In this document: positions 7,639 to 16,877 of the stretch, piece after piece
How the letters are laid out: the number at the start of each line of letters is the position of its first letter
Numbering within the stretch: position 1 is the stretch's first letter
Assembly (NCBI GenBank): GCA_902772635.1
Contig: CACYBK010000147.1
Span: 1 to 37,739 of the forward strand
Direction: 5' to 3'
Source: an uncultured Lachnospiraceae bacterium
GTDB lineage: Bacteria > Bacillota > Clostridia > Lachnospirales > Lachnospiraceae
DNA length: 37,739 nucleotides
Notes under the pieces: generated by a model
Databases searched by the model: none
What the model saw: only the letters and a program-made list of their open reading frames with translations
What the model was told of the DNA's origin: nothing
Translations under genes and position numbers: made by a program

Positions 7639-8894
7639 AAGAAACGTTTATGAAAAAAAGACTATTCTTGAGAATTCTCCCAATCATCGCAGGGATTGTT
7701 TTCCTGTTTCTGTTCCTTCGGTCGAGAGCGGATGAAGGCCATATTTCCTATTCTTTGCTCATACTCGAAGATGAGGACGGGAAGAGGACTCTGATGAAAA
7801 ATTATCTTGATACGTCTGCCTTGATCCCGGTTGAGTTGGATGACGAAAAGGAAAAGGCGCTTCATCTTTTGATGGGAGAAGAGGCAGAGTATTCGGAGCT
7901 TTGGACGGATTATGAAATGACGCAGGACAAGGCCACAGGGCTTTTTCGCATTTTGAAAAAAGGTACGGATCCTGAGTTTTCAAATATTATCCTCAGAAAT
8001 GATGAAGACATACAAAAGTACCGGGAGCTTGCGGAAGCGTATATGAAAGCATACAAGGAGGTGCTTTCCGATCTCTCGGTTAGCTTTATATACGCAGATT
8101 ATGAAGCGAAGGGCAGGGCGAAGCGTTTTACAGACGGCTTCTTTTTCTACCATATGAGGGGAATGCAATATATAGACACAAAGGACAGCGATAATTCCTG
8201 GAGCCTTGATCTTACCTATGACGAATACAGAGCCCTTGATGAAAAAATAGATATAAATGAGCTTCCCTTTGATATCAGTTCATTTGATGCCTGGAAAGGA
8301 ACCCTTGATTCCCTCGGAATTGAATATGACATCAAGGCCGATCATGACAGCCCCCGATACAAGGCGGCAAAGGCTCATATAGAAAAGATAATGGGCGATG
8401 ACTTACAGAATATGTCAGCGGAGGAAAAAGAGTGTCTCGTGACGCGCCGTCTGAAGGAATTTGACTCCGATGGTTACATGGTGAACATCTTTGGCGTCTC
8501 GGGGATGGATGTGGGAAGAGTGCCCTTGGAGGAGCGGGCGGTCATTATTCCTGTGGCAGAGGAGTACAAAAAAAGGCTTTTCGAATTTGAAAGACTGCTA
8601 TGTACAGAGCCTTTTGAAGGCAGGAGAAATATTGATGAAAAATCAAGGATATACCGGGACTGCCAGCTATCCCTGAAAACAGAGGACAGGCTGAAGGGAA
8701 CCTATACCTTGAGCCAATATGAAAGGCGCTTTTTTGAATTGTTAAGCGCTGATCACGACATCACTTATGAAGAGGCTATGACGAGGATCAAAGTTTCGCC
8801 GGACTCAAAGACGCTTGAGCTTTTGATGGATCCGGTTGTCGATGAAGCCCTCCGCCACTCAAGGGATTCACTCAACAGATGGATGACGGAGTGA
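7635..8894 (+). CDS. Hypothetical membrane-anchored protein of the two-component operon
   Basis: A 419-residue protein. After a short basic N-terminus comes one hydrophobic segment (about residues 10-26: FLRILPIIAGIVFLFLFL); the rest is hydrophilic and charged, so it is probably anchored with a large extracellular domain. The ATG at 7635 overlaps the kinase stop by 4 nt; the ATG at 7650 (MKKRLFLRIL) is an alternative that gives a more classical signal anchor. No domain was recognised. Coupling to the kinase suggests an accessory sensor or a regulator of the signal pathway, but this is inference from position only. Confidence 0.8.
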   Translation: MKETFMKKRLFLRILPIIAGIVFLFLFLRSRADEGHISYSLLILEDEDGKRTLMKNYLDTSALIPVELDDEKEKALHLLMGEEAEYSELWTDYEMTQDKATGLFRILKKGTDPEFSNIILRNDEDIQKYRELAEAYMKAYKEVLSDLSVSFIYADYEAKGRAKRFTDGFFFYHMRGMQYIDTKDSDNSWSLDLTYDEYRALDEKIDINELPFDISSFDAWKGTLDSLGIEYDIKADHDSPRYKAAKAHIEKIMGDDLQNMSAEEKECLVTRRLKEFDSDGYMVNIFGVSGMDVGRVPLEERAVIIPVAEEYKKRLFEFERLLCTEPFEGRRNIDEKSRIYRDCQLSLKTEDRLKGTYTLSQYERRFFELLSADHDITYEEAMTRIKVSPDSKTLELLMDPVVDEALRHSRDSLNRWMTE

Positions 8895-8921
8895 CGGGGG
8901 TGACAGGGAGACGGTGCATCA

Positions 8922-9956
8922 TCAACTAAAACCTATGATGGACTTTGCTTCAAGATACAAAAACTCCGCGATCTTTCGCTTGAACTTTCCTTCCACGGTT
9001 ACACCGCGGCCGAGGAAGGTTTTTTTCATTCTACGCCACATCTTGATATCCTTCTTTTTGAGATAATCCCAAAGCTCGTCCCTTTTCTCGAGTCCTGTTT
9101 TTGTATGCGTCCTGATCAGCAGGATCGAGGATATGGTGGTGATCATATTTATGTCCTTCAGCATATAAGTGCGAAGCGAAGGGTTTTCCGTCCTCGGATC
9201 GTCAAAGAGCCTGTAGGCGTCTATCATCAACTTGTTGACGCGGATCTGCTGGTCAAGGCGGGAGATCATTACCTCCTCATTCACCGACTGATCCGGCCGC
9301 CCAACATAGTAGCGGTAGAAGTTCACGTCAATATAATACATGGTCTTCACGTAGGGCAGCGGGATATAGGCATAGAGGTTGTCCACGTAGAAGGTATGCT
9401 TTGGAAGGGTAAGGCGGCATTCACGAAGAAGCCCCACCCGATAGATCAGGGAGTGCATCAGAAGGAAGCTGCTCGCGCCCTTCAAGGCGAAACGGTTCCA
9501 GGTGAAGAGCTCGTCCTTCGGAAGGTGGTGGTAACGCATTACCTTCTTGATCTTTTTTCCTTCCTTCTCGTATACGAAGTTTGATATCACAAGGTCGGGA
9601 AGCACGCGGCTTTCCTCGGATGTAAAGAACCGAAGCTTCGTCATGATCTCATGGAAGGCGTTCTTCGAGACCCAGTCATCGGAATCTACTATCTTGATGT
9701 ATGTCCCGCGGGCATTTTTGATACCTGTATTAAGAGCCTCGCCGTGGCCGCCGTTTTCCTGGTGGATCGCCCTGATGGTTTCGGGATATTTCTTTTCGTA
9801 TGCATCCGCGATCTTCGCAGTATCGTCAGTTGAACCATCATCTACGATAATGATCTCAAGACCCTCCCGCTCGCACAAAAGACTCTTGATGCAGTGCTTC
9901 ATATAGTCCTGGGAATTGTAGCAGGGGATCACGACAGTAAGTATTTTTTCATCCAT
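8922..9956 (-). CDS. Family 2 glycosyltransferase
   Basis: A 344-residue GT-A enzyme that transfers a sugar from a nucleotide-sugar donor. The N-terminus LTVVIPCYNSQDYMKHC, IIIVDDGSTDDT, the block QENGGHGEALNTGIKNARG and the metal-binding IVDSDDWV (DxD-like) at about residues 90-98 are classic GT2 features. No clear membrane segment is present. The start has CAGGAGA 9 nt upstream. The gene is monocistronic and divergent from the crotonase gene. The acceptor is unknown; a cell-wall or surface glycan is most likely. Confidence 0.93.
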   Translation of the reverse strand: MDEKILTVVIPCYNSQDYMKHCIKSLLCEREGLEIIIVDDGSTDDTAKIADAYEKKYPETIRAIHQENGGHGEALNTGIKNARGTYIKIVDSDDWVSKNAFHEIMTKLRFFTSEESRVLPDLVISNFVYEKEGKKIKKVMRYHHLPKDELFTWNRFALKGASSFLLMHSLIYRVGLLRECRLTLPKHTFYVDNLYAYIPLPYVKTMYYIDVNFYRYYVGRPDQSVNEEVMISRLDQQIRVNKLMIDAYRLFDDPRTENPSLRTYMLKDINMITTISSILLIRTHTKTGLEKRDELWDYLKKKDIKMWRRMKKTFLGRGVTVEGKFKRKIAEFLYLEAKSIIGFS

Positions 9957-9985
9957 GTTCTAATTCTCCTGAAATCCCTGAAATG

Positions 9986-10014
9986 TTGACAAATCAAGGG
10001 TTTTAAAGTAATCT
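9986..10014 (+). promoter_or_regulatory. Candidate sigma-70-type promoter for the crotonase gene
   Basis: A consensus -35 box TTGACA (9986-9991), a 17-bp spacer and a weak -10 box TAATCT (10009-10014). This would give a leader of about 64 nt ending in the strong AAGGAGG site before the ATG. An alternative -10 TATAAC at 10057 would leave almost no leader and is less likely. Confidence 0.45.
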
Positions 10015-10084
10015 AATACAGTATGGCCCTTTTCTGAAATGACCATGCGAAATTAATATAACACATTCAAGGAGGTTTTTCATT

Positions 10085-10888
10085 ATGTCGGATTACGCTA
10101 ATCTCAAGATTGAAAAAGAAGCCGATATCGCGGTACTCACGATATCAAGACCTGAGGCTTTGAACGCACTGAATTCCGAGACCATAGAGGAGCTCGACAA
10201 GGCTCTTACAGAGATCGAGGCAGATGATTCCGTGAAGGTTCTTATCCTTACCGGCGGTCCTGACAAGAAGGGTAATGCATTCAAATCCTTCGTAGCCGGC
10301 GCCGACATCAAGGAAATGGTGAATTTCACCGCGCCCGAGGCAAGAGCGTTTGGAATAAAGGCCTCCGTTCCTTTCTTTAAACTCCAGAATATGAGACAGG
10401 TTACGATCGCTGCAGTAAACGGCTTTGCACTTGGCGGTGGCTGTGAGATCGCGATGTCCTGCGATATCAGGATAGCTTCCGACAATGCTGTATTTGGACA
10501 GCCTGAGTGCGGGCTCGGTATCATCCCCGGCTTCGGCGGAACACAGAGACTGGCAAGGCTTGTCGGTATGGGACGTGCGAAGGAAATGATCTTTACCTGC
10601 GACAATATCAATGCCGAAGAGGCTTACAGGATAGGCCTTGTAAACCATGTAGTCGCACAGGACGAGCTGATGAACTGCGCAAAGGAGATGGCAAAGAAGA
10701 TCGCATCAAAGGGGTCTTATGCTGTATCGATCGCGAAGGCAGCCATCAACAACGGCTACGATATGGATATCAAAAACGCTGTCGAGATGGAAGCAAATCT
10801 TTTCGGCGTTGTAAATGATACCGCTGACAAGAAAGAGGGCATGAACGCATTTATCGAGCGCCGCCCCGCAGAACTCAAGGATTTTTGA
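10085..10888 (+). CDS. crt: Enoyl-CoA hydratase / 3-hydroxybutyryl-CoA dehydratase (crotonase)
   Basis: A 267-residue crotonase-fold enzyme that hydrates a trans-2-enoyl-CoA or dehydrates 3-hydroxybutyryl-CoA to crotonyl-CoA in butyrate formation. The oxyanion-hole segments SFVAGADIKEM (69-78) and ALGGGCEIAMSCD are present. The two catalytic glutamates are E121 and E141 (GQPECGLGIIPGFGG), 20 apart as in canonical hydratases. The AAGGAGG site and ATG are clear. Length matches clostridial Crt. It is not accompanied here by thl, hbd, bcd or etf, so it is either a stand-alone copy or a paralogue for another enoyl-CoA. The sensor gene starts only 3 nt after its stop. Confidence 0.9.
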   Translation: MSDYANLKIEKEADIAVLTISRPEALNALNSETIEELDKALTEIEADDSVKVLILTGGPDKKGNAFKSFVAGADIKEMVNFTAPEARAFGIKASVPFFKLQNMRQVTIAAVNGFALGGGCEIAMSCDIRIASDNAVFGQPECGLGIIPGFGGTQRLARLVGMGRAKEMIFTCDNINAEEAYRIGLVNHVVAQDELMNCAKEMAKKIASKGSYAVSIAKAAINNGYDMDIKNAVEMEANLFGVVNDTADKKEGMNAFIERRPAELKDF

Positions 10889-10891
10889 TAA

Positions 10892-13800
10892 TTGAAAGAA
10901 GGGCTCCTGAAAAAGATAATCATCATTATTTTCGCGACGCTGTTGAACGTCGGTGGAGCACTTTTGTCAAGTTACCTTAAACTACCTTTCCTCCTTGACA
11001 CCACGGGAACCTTTGTTGCCGTGGTGCTCGGAGGATTTTTTCCGTGTGTCGCATCCTCGGTCGCATCCGCCGCAATACTTTCGATAGCCGGCTGGATTCA
11101 CCCGTCCTATATCATCAGCCAGGGGCTCTTTTCCCTGATAGTTTTTCTCTTCAACAGAAAAAAGCTTTTTTCAAGCGTGAGCCGCGCCGGAATGAGCGGC
11201 TTCTGGCTCGCTCTTATCTCGGCAGCGCTCATCTCTCCCCTTGATATGCTCTTCGGGGACTACTTCACGGGCAATTACTGGGGCGATATAGTGACTGAGA
11301 TGTTTCGCTGGAACGGCGTTCCCAAGCCCGGCGCATGCATAGTCGGTGAGATCGCTGCGAATCTTTTCGACAAGATATTGATGGCCTTTCTGGCCCTTCT
11401 TGTCATACGTTTTACAAAGAGACAGCAGAGGAAAAAGAATAATGCCGCGGCGGCCGTGACCGCGTTATTGTTGTTTTCCCTCATGTTTTCTTCATTTCTT
11501 TCAATTCCGGTCCGGGCGGAGAACGCGAACGCATACGGGATCTACAACAAGGAAAACGGACTCATCTCCTCCGACGCGAATGCGATCGGGGAGACAGAGG
11601 ACGGAACGATCTGGATCGGGAGCTACGCCGGGCTCATCCGTTTCGACGGTACTGATTTCACACTTGTCCGGGACGGCGGTATCGCGAATGTAAATACCAT
11701 CCTTACTGATTCTCAGGGCAGGCTCTGGGTCGGGACCAATGACAACGGCATCGCGAGGCTTTCACAGGAGGGCTTCACATTCTTCAATACCGAAAACGGG
11801 CTTTCCAGCGATTCCATAAGATGCTTCGTTGAGGGCGATGACGGAAGGATCTACGCGGGAACCTCCAGCAAAATAGTCTCTATCGACAAGGAAGACAGGA
11901 TAGTGACCATAAGCGTCGACCTTTCCTACATCTATTCCCTTGCTTTCAGGGACGGCCTCATTTACGGCACCGACAAAGAGGGCAGGCTCTTCATACTGAA
12001 AAACGGAAGGGTAGTCTACAACAGTGTCGAGGAAAATGACTCCAATTATTATTATTCTGTCAAGGAGATGAATGGCGAAGTCTACGCGGGGACTTCAAGG
12101 GGCGAGATCTTCCTGGTAGAAAGGGAACCACTTGGGAAGGTCAGCCTGAAAAGCATAGCGAAGACCTCTATTGATGATATCAATGATATGGTGATCGGAA
12201 ACAGTGGCACTCTCTGGGTCGCGGGGAGGAACGGCTTCGGGCGGGTCCTTTCGGACGGCTCCTTTGAGAAGACAGCCGAGGGCAAATTCGACTCTGATGT
12301 GGTCGCGCTTCATATAGATTATCAGGGAAATCTTTGGGCCGCCTCCAACAATTACGGAGTGCTTCGGATGTCAAGGTCTGCATTTACGGATTATTCCGGA
12401 GACACAGGGGAGCTCATAGCAAATGCTGTCGCTGAATTTCGCGACAGGATATATATCGGCGGAGATCAGGGGCTCACAATAATGGACAGCGCCCACAGGA
12501 AGGTTGAAAACCCGCTCACAGAGGCACTTTCAGGCGACCGTGTAAGGTGGCTGATGGAGGATGGCGACAGGCTCTATATATCAACCTACGGGAATCGCGG
12601 TCTTGTGATAAGCGACGGGGAGAATATCATTTCTGAATTCGGAAACGGCACCCCCGGACTTACGAGCTACCGCTTCAGGAATACACTCAAGCTTTCCAAT
12701 GGGACGATCGTTGCCGGAACAGCTGACGGCGCATTTTTCATAAAGGATGGGAAGATAATCGAATCCTATTCGACCGACAACGGCCTTTTGAACGGGCAGA
12801 TACTGACTGTCGCCGAGGACAGTGACGGGAGCGTCCTCCTCGGTACAGACGGTGCCGGGATCTACGTAGTGAAGGACAATAAGCTCAGCGGTCATATTGG
12901 AAAGGACAAGGGCCTTCGCTCAGAGATAATCCTTCGTATGGTGAAATATGAGGATGGCTTCTTTGTCGTTACTTCAAATTCCATCGCCTTTTTGAAGGAC
13001 GGGAAGGCGGAGACACTCAGCAATTTCCCTTATTTCAACAATTACGATATAGTGCTTGACAATGCAGGGGAAAATGCCTACGTGCTGTCCTCGGCCGGTA
13101 TTTATATAGTCGATGTCGAAGACCTCAGAAACAATGATCCCGGAATGAAGTGCGTCCTGAAAAGCAATAATGACGGGCTTTCTACGGGTATTACCGCCAA
13201 CTCAAGATCCATCATACTTTCAGACGGTTCGCTTCTTTTCTGCACGAATACAAGCGCTTTTAAGTATGACCCTTCTTTTGAAGAGGCAGGGGACGTGAAG
13301 TTCATGATCGATGAGGTGACCGGAGACGGAAATGAGATCAAGGTTTCCGACAATGTCATCAAAGTGCCGCCCGAGGCTTCTCTCGTAAAGATCAAATATT
13401 CGGCGAGGAACTACGCTCTTTCAGATGTTCATATCAGGATGAGCGTGCCCGACCTTGAGATTTCCACGCCCTCCGTTTCCTTCGACAAGGCGGATCCTTT
13501 GCAGCTCACAAATATAGAAAAGGGTGAGCATAGGGTGCTCCTTGAAATACTTGACAGTTCAAACCTGCATATTCTTGATTCAAAGGAATATGTACTTTTG
13601 AAGGAACCGCATATCTGGGAGTACGGGTGGTTTGGTTTTTATCTTTTTGTTCTCGTTACGACCTTCATAGTATTTGGCGCATGGGCGGTCTTTTGGATCG
13701 TCAATGAATCAAGACGGAAGGAAAATCTTGAGAGGCAGCAGGCACGTCTTGAGTCAAAGGTTGACGAGCAGACAAAGATAATAAGGGAGCACCAGCAGGA

Positions 13801-14770
13801 GACAGAGGCCATCCTTACCGGGACAGTCGAGGCTCTTACGAATGCCGTGGATGCAAAGGACAAATATACCGCAGGGCACTCAAGGCGCGTGGCATTATAT
13901 TCAAGAGAGATCGCGAGGAGGATGGGAAAATCAAAGGAGGAGCAGGAACTCATATACAGGGCCGGACTCCTTCATGACGTAGGAAAGATCAGGGTTCCGG
14001 AGTCCGTCATCACAAAGCCCGGAAGGCTTTCGGATGAGGAATATGCCCTGATGAAGCTTCACCCCGTGTCGGGCTTTCGTATCATAAGCAATATCCACTG
14101 GGACAGAAATATCACGGTCGGCGCAAAGTTCCATCATGAAAGATATGACGGAAAGGGCTATCCTGACGGAAGGACAGGGGAGAACATTCCCGAGATCGCC
14201 CGAATCATCGGCGTTGCCGATGCTTATGACGCGATGACCTCAAACAGGAGCTACCGTGATGCCATGCCGCAGGATCGGGTCCGCGCCGAGATCGAGAAGG
14301 GGCGCGGCACGCAGTTTGACCCCGAGTGTGCCGACATTATGCTATCTATCATCGACGAGGACAAGGATTATGAGCTTCGCCAGAGGAGCGAAGAGGCGAA
14401 GAGGATACTTGTGGTGGATTCTGAAAAGATCAACTGCGAGATCATCAGGTCATTCTTCTCAGACCGGCCGGATATGGAATTCTTCACGGCGCAGACGGGT
14501 GAGGAGGCTATCTCGATCGTTCAGAAGGAACGTATCGATCTTGTTTTGATTGGATTGGTCCTTCCGGACATGGACGGCTTTGCTGCAACCGCAAGGCTTC
14601 GCGAATTTACCCAGGTGCCGGTGGTATTCGCTTCCGGCGACAGGACGATAGAGACCTTTCATAAGGCCCTTGATTGCGGCGCCTCCGATTTCGTAACAAA
14701 GCCCTTCCAGCGCGAGGTCGTGAAGGAAGTGGTCTTCTCGATACTGGGGCTGATCGAGACGCTGAAGTAG
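10892..14770 (+). CDS. Giant membrane sensor: beta-propeller, HD-GYP and pseudo-receiver
   Basis: A 1292-residue protein starting at TTG 10892 (weak AAGGA site; start less certain). Residues 1-175 form several membrane segments resembling an ECF-S-like/7TM module; a further hydrophobic segment lies near 185-205. Residues 215-800 are two-component-regulator propeller repeats (e.g. EDGTIWIGSYAGLIRFDG). About 815-905 looks like a Y_Y_Y domain, followed by a membrane helix near 911-937 and a coiled-coil. The HD-GYP domain has HDVGK (H1028, D1029) and HHERYDGKGYP (from H1081), intact motifs for cyclic-di-GMP hydrolysis. The C-terminal receiver-like domain (1171-1290) has Gly1221 where the phospho-Asp should be (VLIGLVLPDMDG). 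It probably senses an external ligand and lowers cyclic-di-GMP. Confidence 0.88.
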   Translation: MKEGLLKKIIIIIFATLLNVGGALLSSYLKLPFLLDTTGTFVAVVLGGFFPCVASSVASAAILSIAGWIHPSYIISQGLFSLIVFLFNRKKLFSSVSRAGMSGFWLALISAALISPLDMLFGDYFTGNYWGDIVTEMFRWNGVPKPGACIVGEIAANLFDKILMAFLALLVIRFTKRQQRKKNNAAAAVTALLLFSLMFSSFLSIPVRAENANAYGIYNKENGLISSDANAIGETEDGTIWIGSYAGLIRFDGTDFTLVRDGGIANVNTILTDSQGRLWVGTNDNGIARLSQEGFTFFNTENGLSSDSIRCFVEGDDGRIYAGTSSKIVSIDKEDRIVTISVDLSYIYSLAFRDGLIYGTDKEGRLFILKNGRVVYNSVEENDSNYYYSVKEMNGEVYAGTSRGEIFLVEREPLGKVSLKSIAKTSIDDINDMVIGNSGTLWVAGRNGFGRVLSDGSFEKTAEGKFDSDVVALHIDYQGNLWAASNNYGVLRMSRSAFTDYSGDTGELIANAVAEFRDRIYIGGDQGLTIMDSAHRKVENPLTEALSGDRVRWLMEDGDRLYISTYGNRGLVISDGENIISEFGNGTPGLTSYRFRNTLKLSNGTIVAGTADGAFFIKDGKIIESYSTDNGLLNGQILTVAEDSDGSVLLGTDGAGIYVVKDNKLSGHIGKDKGLRSEIILRMVKYEDGFFVVTSNSIAFLKDGKAETLSNFPYFNNYDIVLDNAGENAYVLSSAGIYIVDVEDLRNNDPGMKCVLKSNNDGLSTGITANSRSIILSDGSLLFCTNTSAFKYDPSFEEAGDVKFMIDEVTGDGNEIKVSDNVIKVPPEASLVKIKYSARNYALSDVHIRMSVPDLEISTPSVSFDKADPLQLTNIEKGEHRVLLEILDSSNLHILDSKEYVLLKEPHIWEYGWFGFYLFVLVTTFIVFGAWAVFWIVNESRRKENLERQQARLESKVDEQTKIIREHQQETEAILTGTVEALTNAVDAKDKYTAGHSRRVALYSREIARRMGKSKEEQELIYRAGLLHDVGKIRVPESVITKPGRLSDEEYALMKLHPVSGFRIISNIHWDRNITVGAKFHHERYDGKGYPDGRTGENIPEIARIIGVADAYDAMTSNRSYRDAMPQDRVRAEIEKGRGTQFDPECADIMLSIIDEDKDYELRQRSEEAKRILVVDSEKINCEIIRSFFSDRPDMEFFTAQTGEEAISIVQKERIDLVLIGLVLPDMDGFAATARLREFTQVPVVFASGDRTIETFHKALDCGASDFVTKPFQREVVKEVVFSILGLIETLK

Positions 14771-14845
14771 CTATGCGAGCTTTGTATCAGGGAATGGTTT
14801 CTCGGGACCATTTAGCAATAAACTACAATTCACGGAGGTGAGGTT

Positions 14846-16747
14846 TTGCCACTTCAGAATAGATTTCATGTTGCTTTTTACGCAGCAACTCTGGCCACAA
14901 CAATCACGCTGATCCTGTTCACGCTGCTGCAGCGCAGGACCGACAGGCCGCAGAACAAGTGGTTTTTGACAATGCTTATCATAGTATCTGTCAATGCGAT
15001 ATCCAATATCGGCTCTTCCGTCATGGTGGGCTATGCAGAGGAAAGTCCGTTTTATTTTACTCTCCTGAAAATCTTTCATAATACTTATTTTATCTTTCAT
15101 ACAATACTGTGTCCGGTATTGTATTGCTATGTGCTGAATGTCACGGGTTCCATCCGAAGATGGAGCAATCTCAGGAAAATCATAGTTGCCGTGCCGTTTT
15201 TTGTGACAGAGTTTTTTGCACTGGTAAATCCTCTCACCAATTGGGTGTTTTATTATGATAATTACGTATTTCGCCGGAACTGGGCAGAATATTTTATTTA
15301 CGGGGCGGCGGCGCTTTATTTCATCCTTTCGGTGGTTGAGCTTTTCACATCATGGTACGCGATAACAGTGAGGCGCAGGATCGCAATGACATATTTCTTT
15401 GCGCTTGCGATGGGGGGAGTGATATTGCAGCTCGTGCAGATAGATATCAAATCCGAGCTGTTTGCCGAGTCACTGGCAATGCTGGGAGCGATGCTTGCAA
15501 TCGAGAGCGAGGATGATATCCTGGATGCGGACACCGGTACTTACAACCGCAGGGCTCTTCAGACTGACATAAACGGCTTTATTGTAAAACACGAGGCCGT
15601 GAAGCTTATTTTCGTAAAAGTTGTGAATGCGGATATGGTGGAGCGTGTGACCCGCTCCGCAAACAGCGATATACTGGCGCTGGCCTGCGCGGATTATTTC
15701 AAAGCGCTGGTGCCAAGGTACAAGATATATCGTCCAAATCCGGAGAATTTTGTTTTGATATGCGACGGATACCGTGAAGACGATGTGCTTAAGATTTCGG
15801 AAATGATCAAAGATCGTTTTTTAAAAAGCTGGCGCATCTTCGAATCCACCTTTTTACTGGATGCGGTAGTCATAAACGCTGATGTCCCAAAGGATATTCA
15901 GAGTGTTGATGATGTGTTTTTTGTGGCTGACAGCATCGTGCCGTCGGGCGTTGACAAGGACGGCATTAAGATAGAATGGGTCATGCGCCGCGCGGAAATA
16001 GAACGGGCGATACGACGGGCGGTTCATGATCACAAATTCGAGGTTTATTATCAGCCGACATATTGTCTGGCAGAGAGAAAACTGCATGGCGCCGAAGCAC
16101 TGGTCAGGATGAACGATGAAACGCTTGGATTTGTTCCTCCCGATGAGTTCATACCTATAGCGGAGAAGATAGGACTGGTGGAAAAAATAGATGACTTTGT
16201 GCTGAAGCAGGTACTCGCTTTTCTGGAGAGCAAAGTCCCTGAGGAAAGGGGGATGGAATGCATCAATGTGAATCTTTCGGTGATACAGTGTCTGCGCCCG
16301 GGCTTTGTTGAGCACATTTTGAAGATCGTAAACAGTTATGCTGTTGCGCATTCAAAGATCAATTTTGAGATCACGGAATCCGTAGGTGCGGAGGACTATG
16401 AGGCGCTTTCAAAGGTAGCACACGATCTGAAAAAAGAGGGCTTCCTGCTCTCTATGGATGATTACGGAACCGGCTACTCAAACATGGAAGGTATCTTCTC
16501 GCTGGATTTTGATGTTGTAAAAATTGACAAAAGCATTCTGTGGAATGCCGAGAAAATGTCAAGAGGCCGGATCATACTCGAGAACAGTGTGCGCATGATA
16601 CACGATCTTGGCTGCAGTGTTCTGGTTGAAGGCGTTGAAACAGAAGAGCAGATCGATCTTCTGACCAGGCTCAATGTGGACTATCTTCAGGGCTTTTATT
16701 TTTCAAAGCCTGTACCAAAGGACAGATTTCTGGAGGTGATAGCCTGA
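14846..16747 (+). CDS. Membrane protein with degenerate GGDEF and intact EAL domain
   Basis: A 633-residue protein starting at TTG 14846, 4 nt after a strong GGAGGTGA site. The first 215 residues have about seven hydrophobic segments. Residues 225-370 are a GGDEF-like domain whose signature is lost (PNPENF at 297-302; the entry motif reads DADTGTYNRRAL), so it should not make cyclic-di-GMP but could bind GTP. The EAL domain (about 385-633) keeps E417 in AEALVR, NVNLS, FEITES, MDDYGTGYSN, VVKIDKS and VEGVETEEQ, the residues for cyclic-di-GMP hydrolysis to pGpG. It lies 75 nt after the HD-GYP sensor gene in the same direction, so two different phosphodiesterase types may be co-regulated. Confidence 0.92.
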   Translation: MPLQNRFHVAFYAATLATTITLILFTLLQRRTDRPQNKWFLTMLIIVSVNAISNIGSSVMVGYAEESPFYFTLLKIFHNTYFIFHTILCPVLYCYVLNVTGSIRRWSNLRKIIVAVPFFVTEFFALVNPLTNWVFYYDNYVFRRNWAEYFIYGAAALYFILSVVELFTSWYAITVRRRIAMTYFFALAMGGVILQLVQIDIKSELFAESLAMLGAMLAIESEDDILDADTGTYNRRALQTDINGFIVKHEAVKLIFVKVVNADMVERVTRSANSDILALACADYFKALVPRYKIYRPNPENFVLICDGYREDDVLKISEMIKDRFLKSWRIFESTFLLDAVVINADVPKDIQSVDDVFFVADSIVPSGVDKDGIKIEWVMRRAEIERAIRRAVHDHKFEVYYQPTYCLAERKLHGAEALVRMNDETLGFVPPDEFIPIAEKIGLVEKIDDFVLKQVLAFLESKVPEERGMECINVNLSVIQCLRPGFVEHILKIVNSYAVAHSKINFEITESVGAEDYEALSKVAHDLKKEGFLLSMDDYGTGYSNMEGIFSLDFDVVKIDKSILWNAEKMSRGRIILENSVRMIHDLGCSVLVEGVETEEQIDLLTRLNVDYLQGFYFSKPVPKDRFLEVIA

Positions 16748-16758
16748 GAGGGTCGGCC

Positions 16759-16795
16759 AAAATGGTCCCTTGACTCCGTCCCCAGGGACCATTTT
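16759..16795 (+). repeat. Single-module hairpin repeat, copy 5
   Basis: Perfect 12-bp arms AAAATGGTCCCT / AGGGACCATTTT around the loop TGACTCCGTCCCC. Compared with copy 2 the arm centre changed from GAGCC/GGCTC to GGTCC/GGACC, that is, both sides changed together while the loop stayed identical. It starts 11 nt after the EAL gene stop and could act as its terminator. Confidence 0.9.
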
Positions 16796-16804
16796 CGGGA
16801 AGCG

Positions 16805-16833
16805 TTGACCAAAGGATTATATGGTGCTAAAAT
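16805..16833 (+). promoter_or_regulatory. Promoter of the antitoxin-like locus
   Basis: TTGACC (16805-16810), exactly 17 bp, then TAAAAT (16828-16833): 5 of 6 matches at both boxes. Predicted transcription start is near 16840, inside the palindrome that follows directly. Confidence 0.7.
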
Positions 16834-16853
16834 AAGTACGCAATTGCGTACTT
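16834..16853 (+). promoter_or_regulatory. 20-bp perfect palindrome at the transcription start: likely operator
   Basis: AAGTACGCAATTGCGTACTT is a perfect palindrome placed directly after the -10 box and covering the predicted start site. This is the position expected for autorepression by an antitoxin-like DNA-binding protein. It is followed by a run of T, so an RNA copy could also act as an attenuator. Confidence 0.6.
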
Positions 16854-16877
16854 TTTTTGCATTTTTGGGAGGGGACC

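Noticed and set aside
9105..9584. 159-residue plus-strand open frame
   Set aside because: Antisense to the glycosyltransferase, whose motifs are clear.
14793..14812. AATGGT and ACCATT inverted pair before the EAL gene
   Set aside because: It resembles the arms of the hairpin repeat, but the core TGACTCCGTCCCC is absent, so it is at best a decayed copy.
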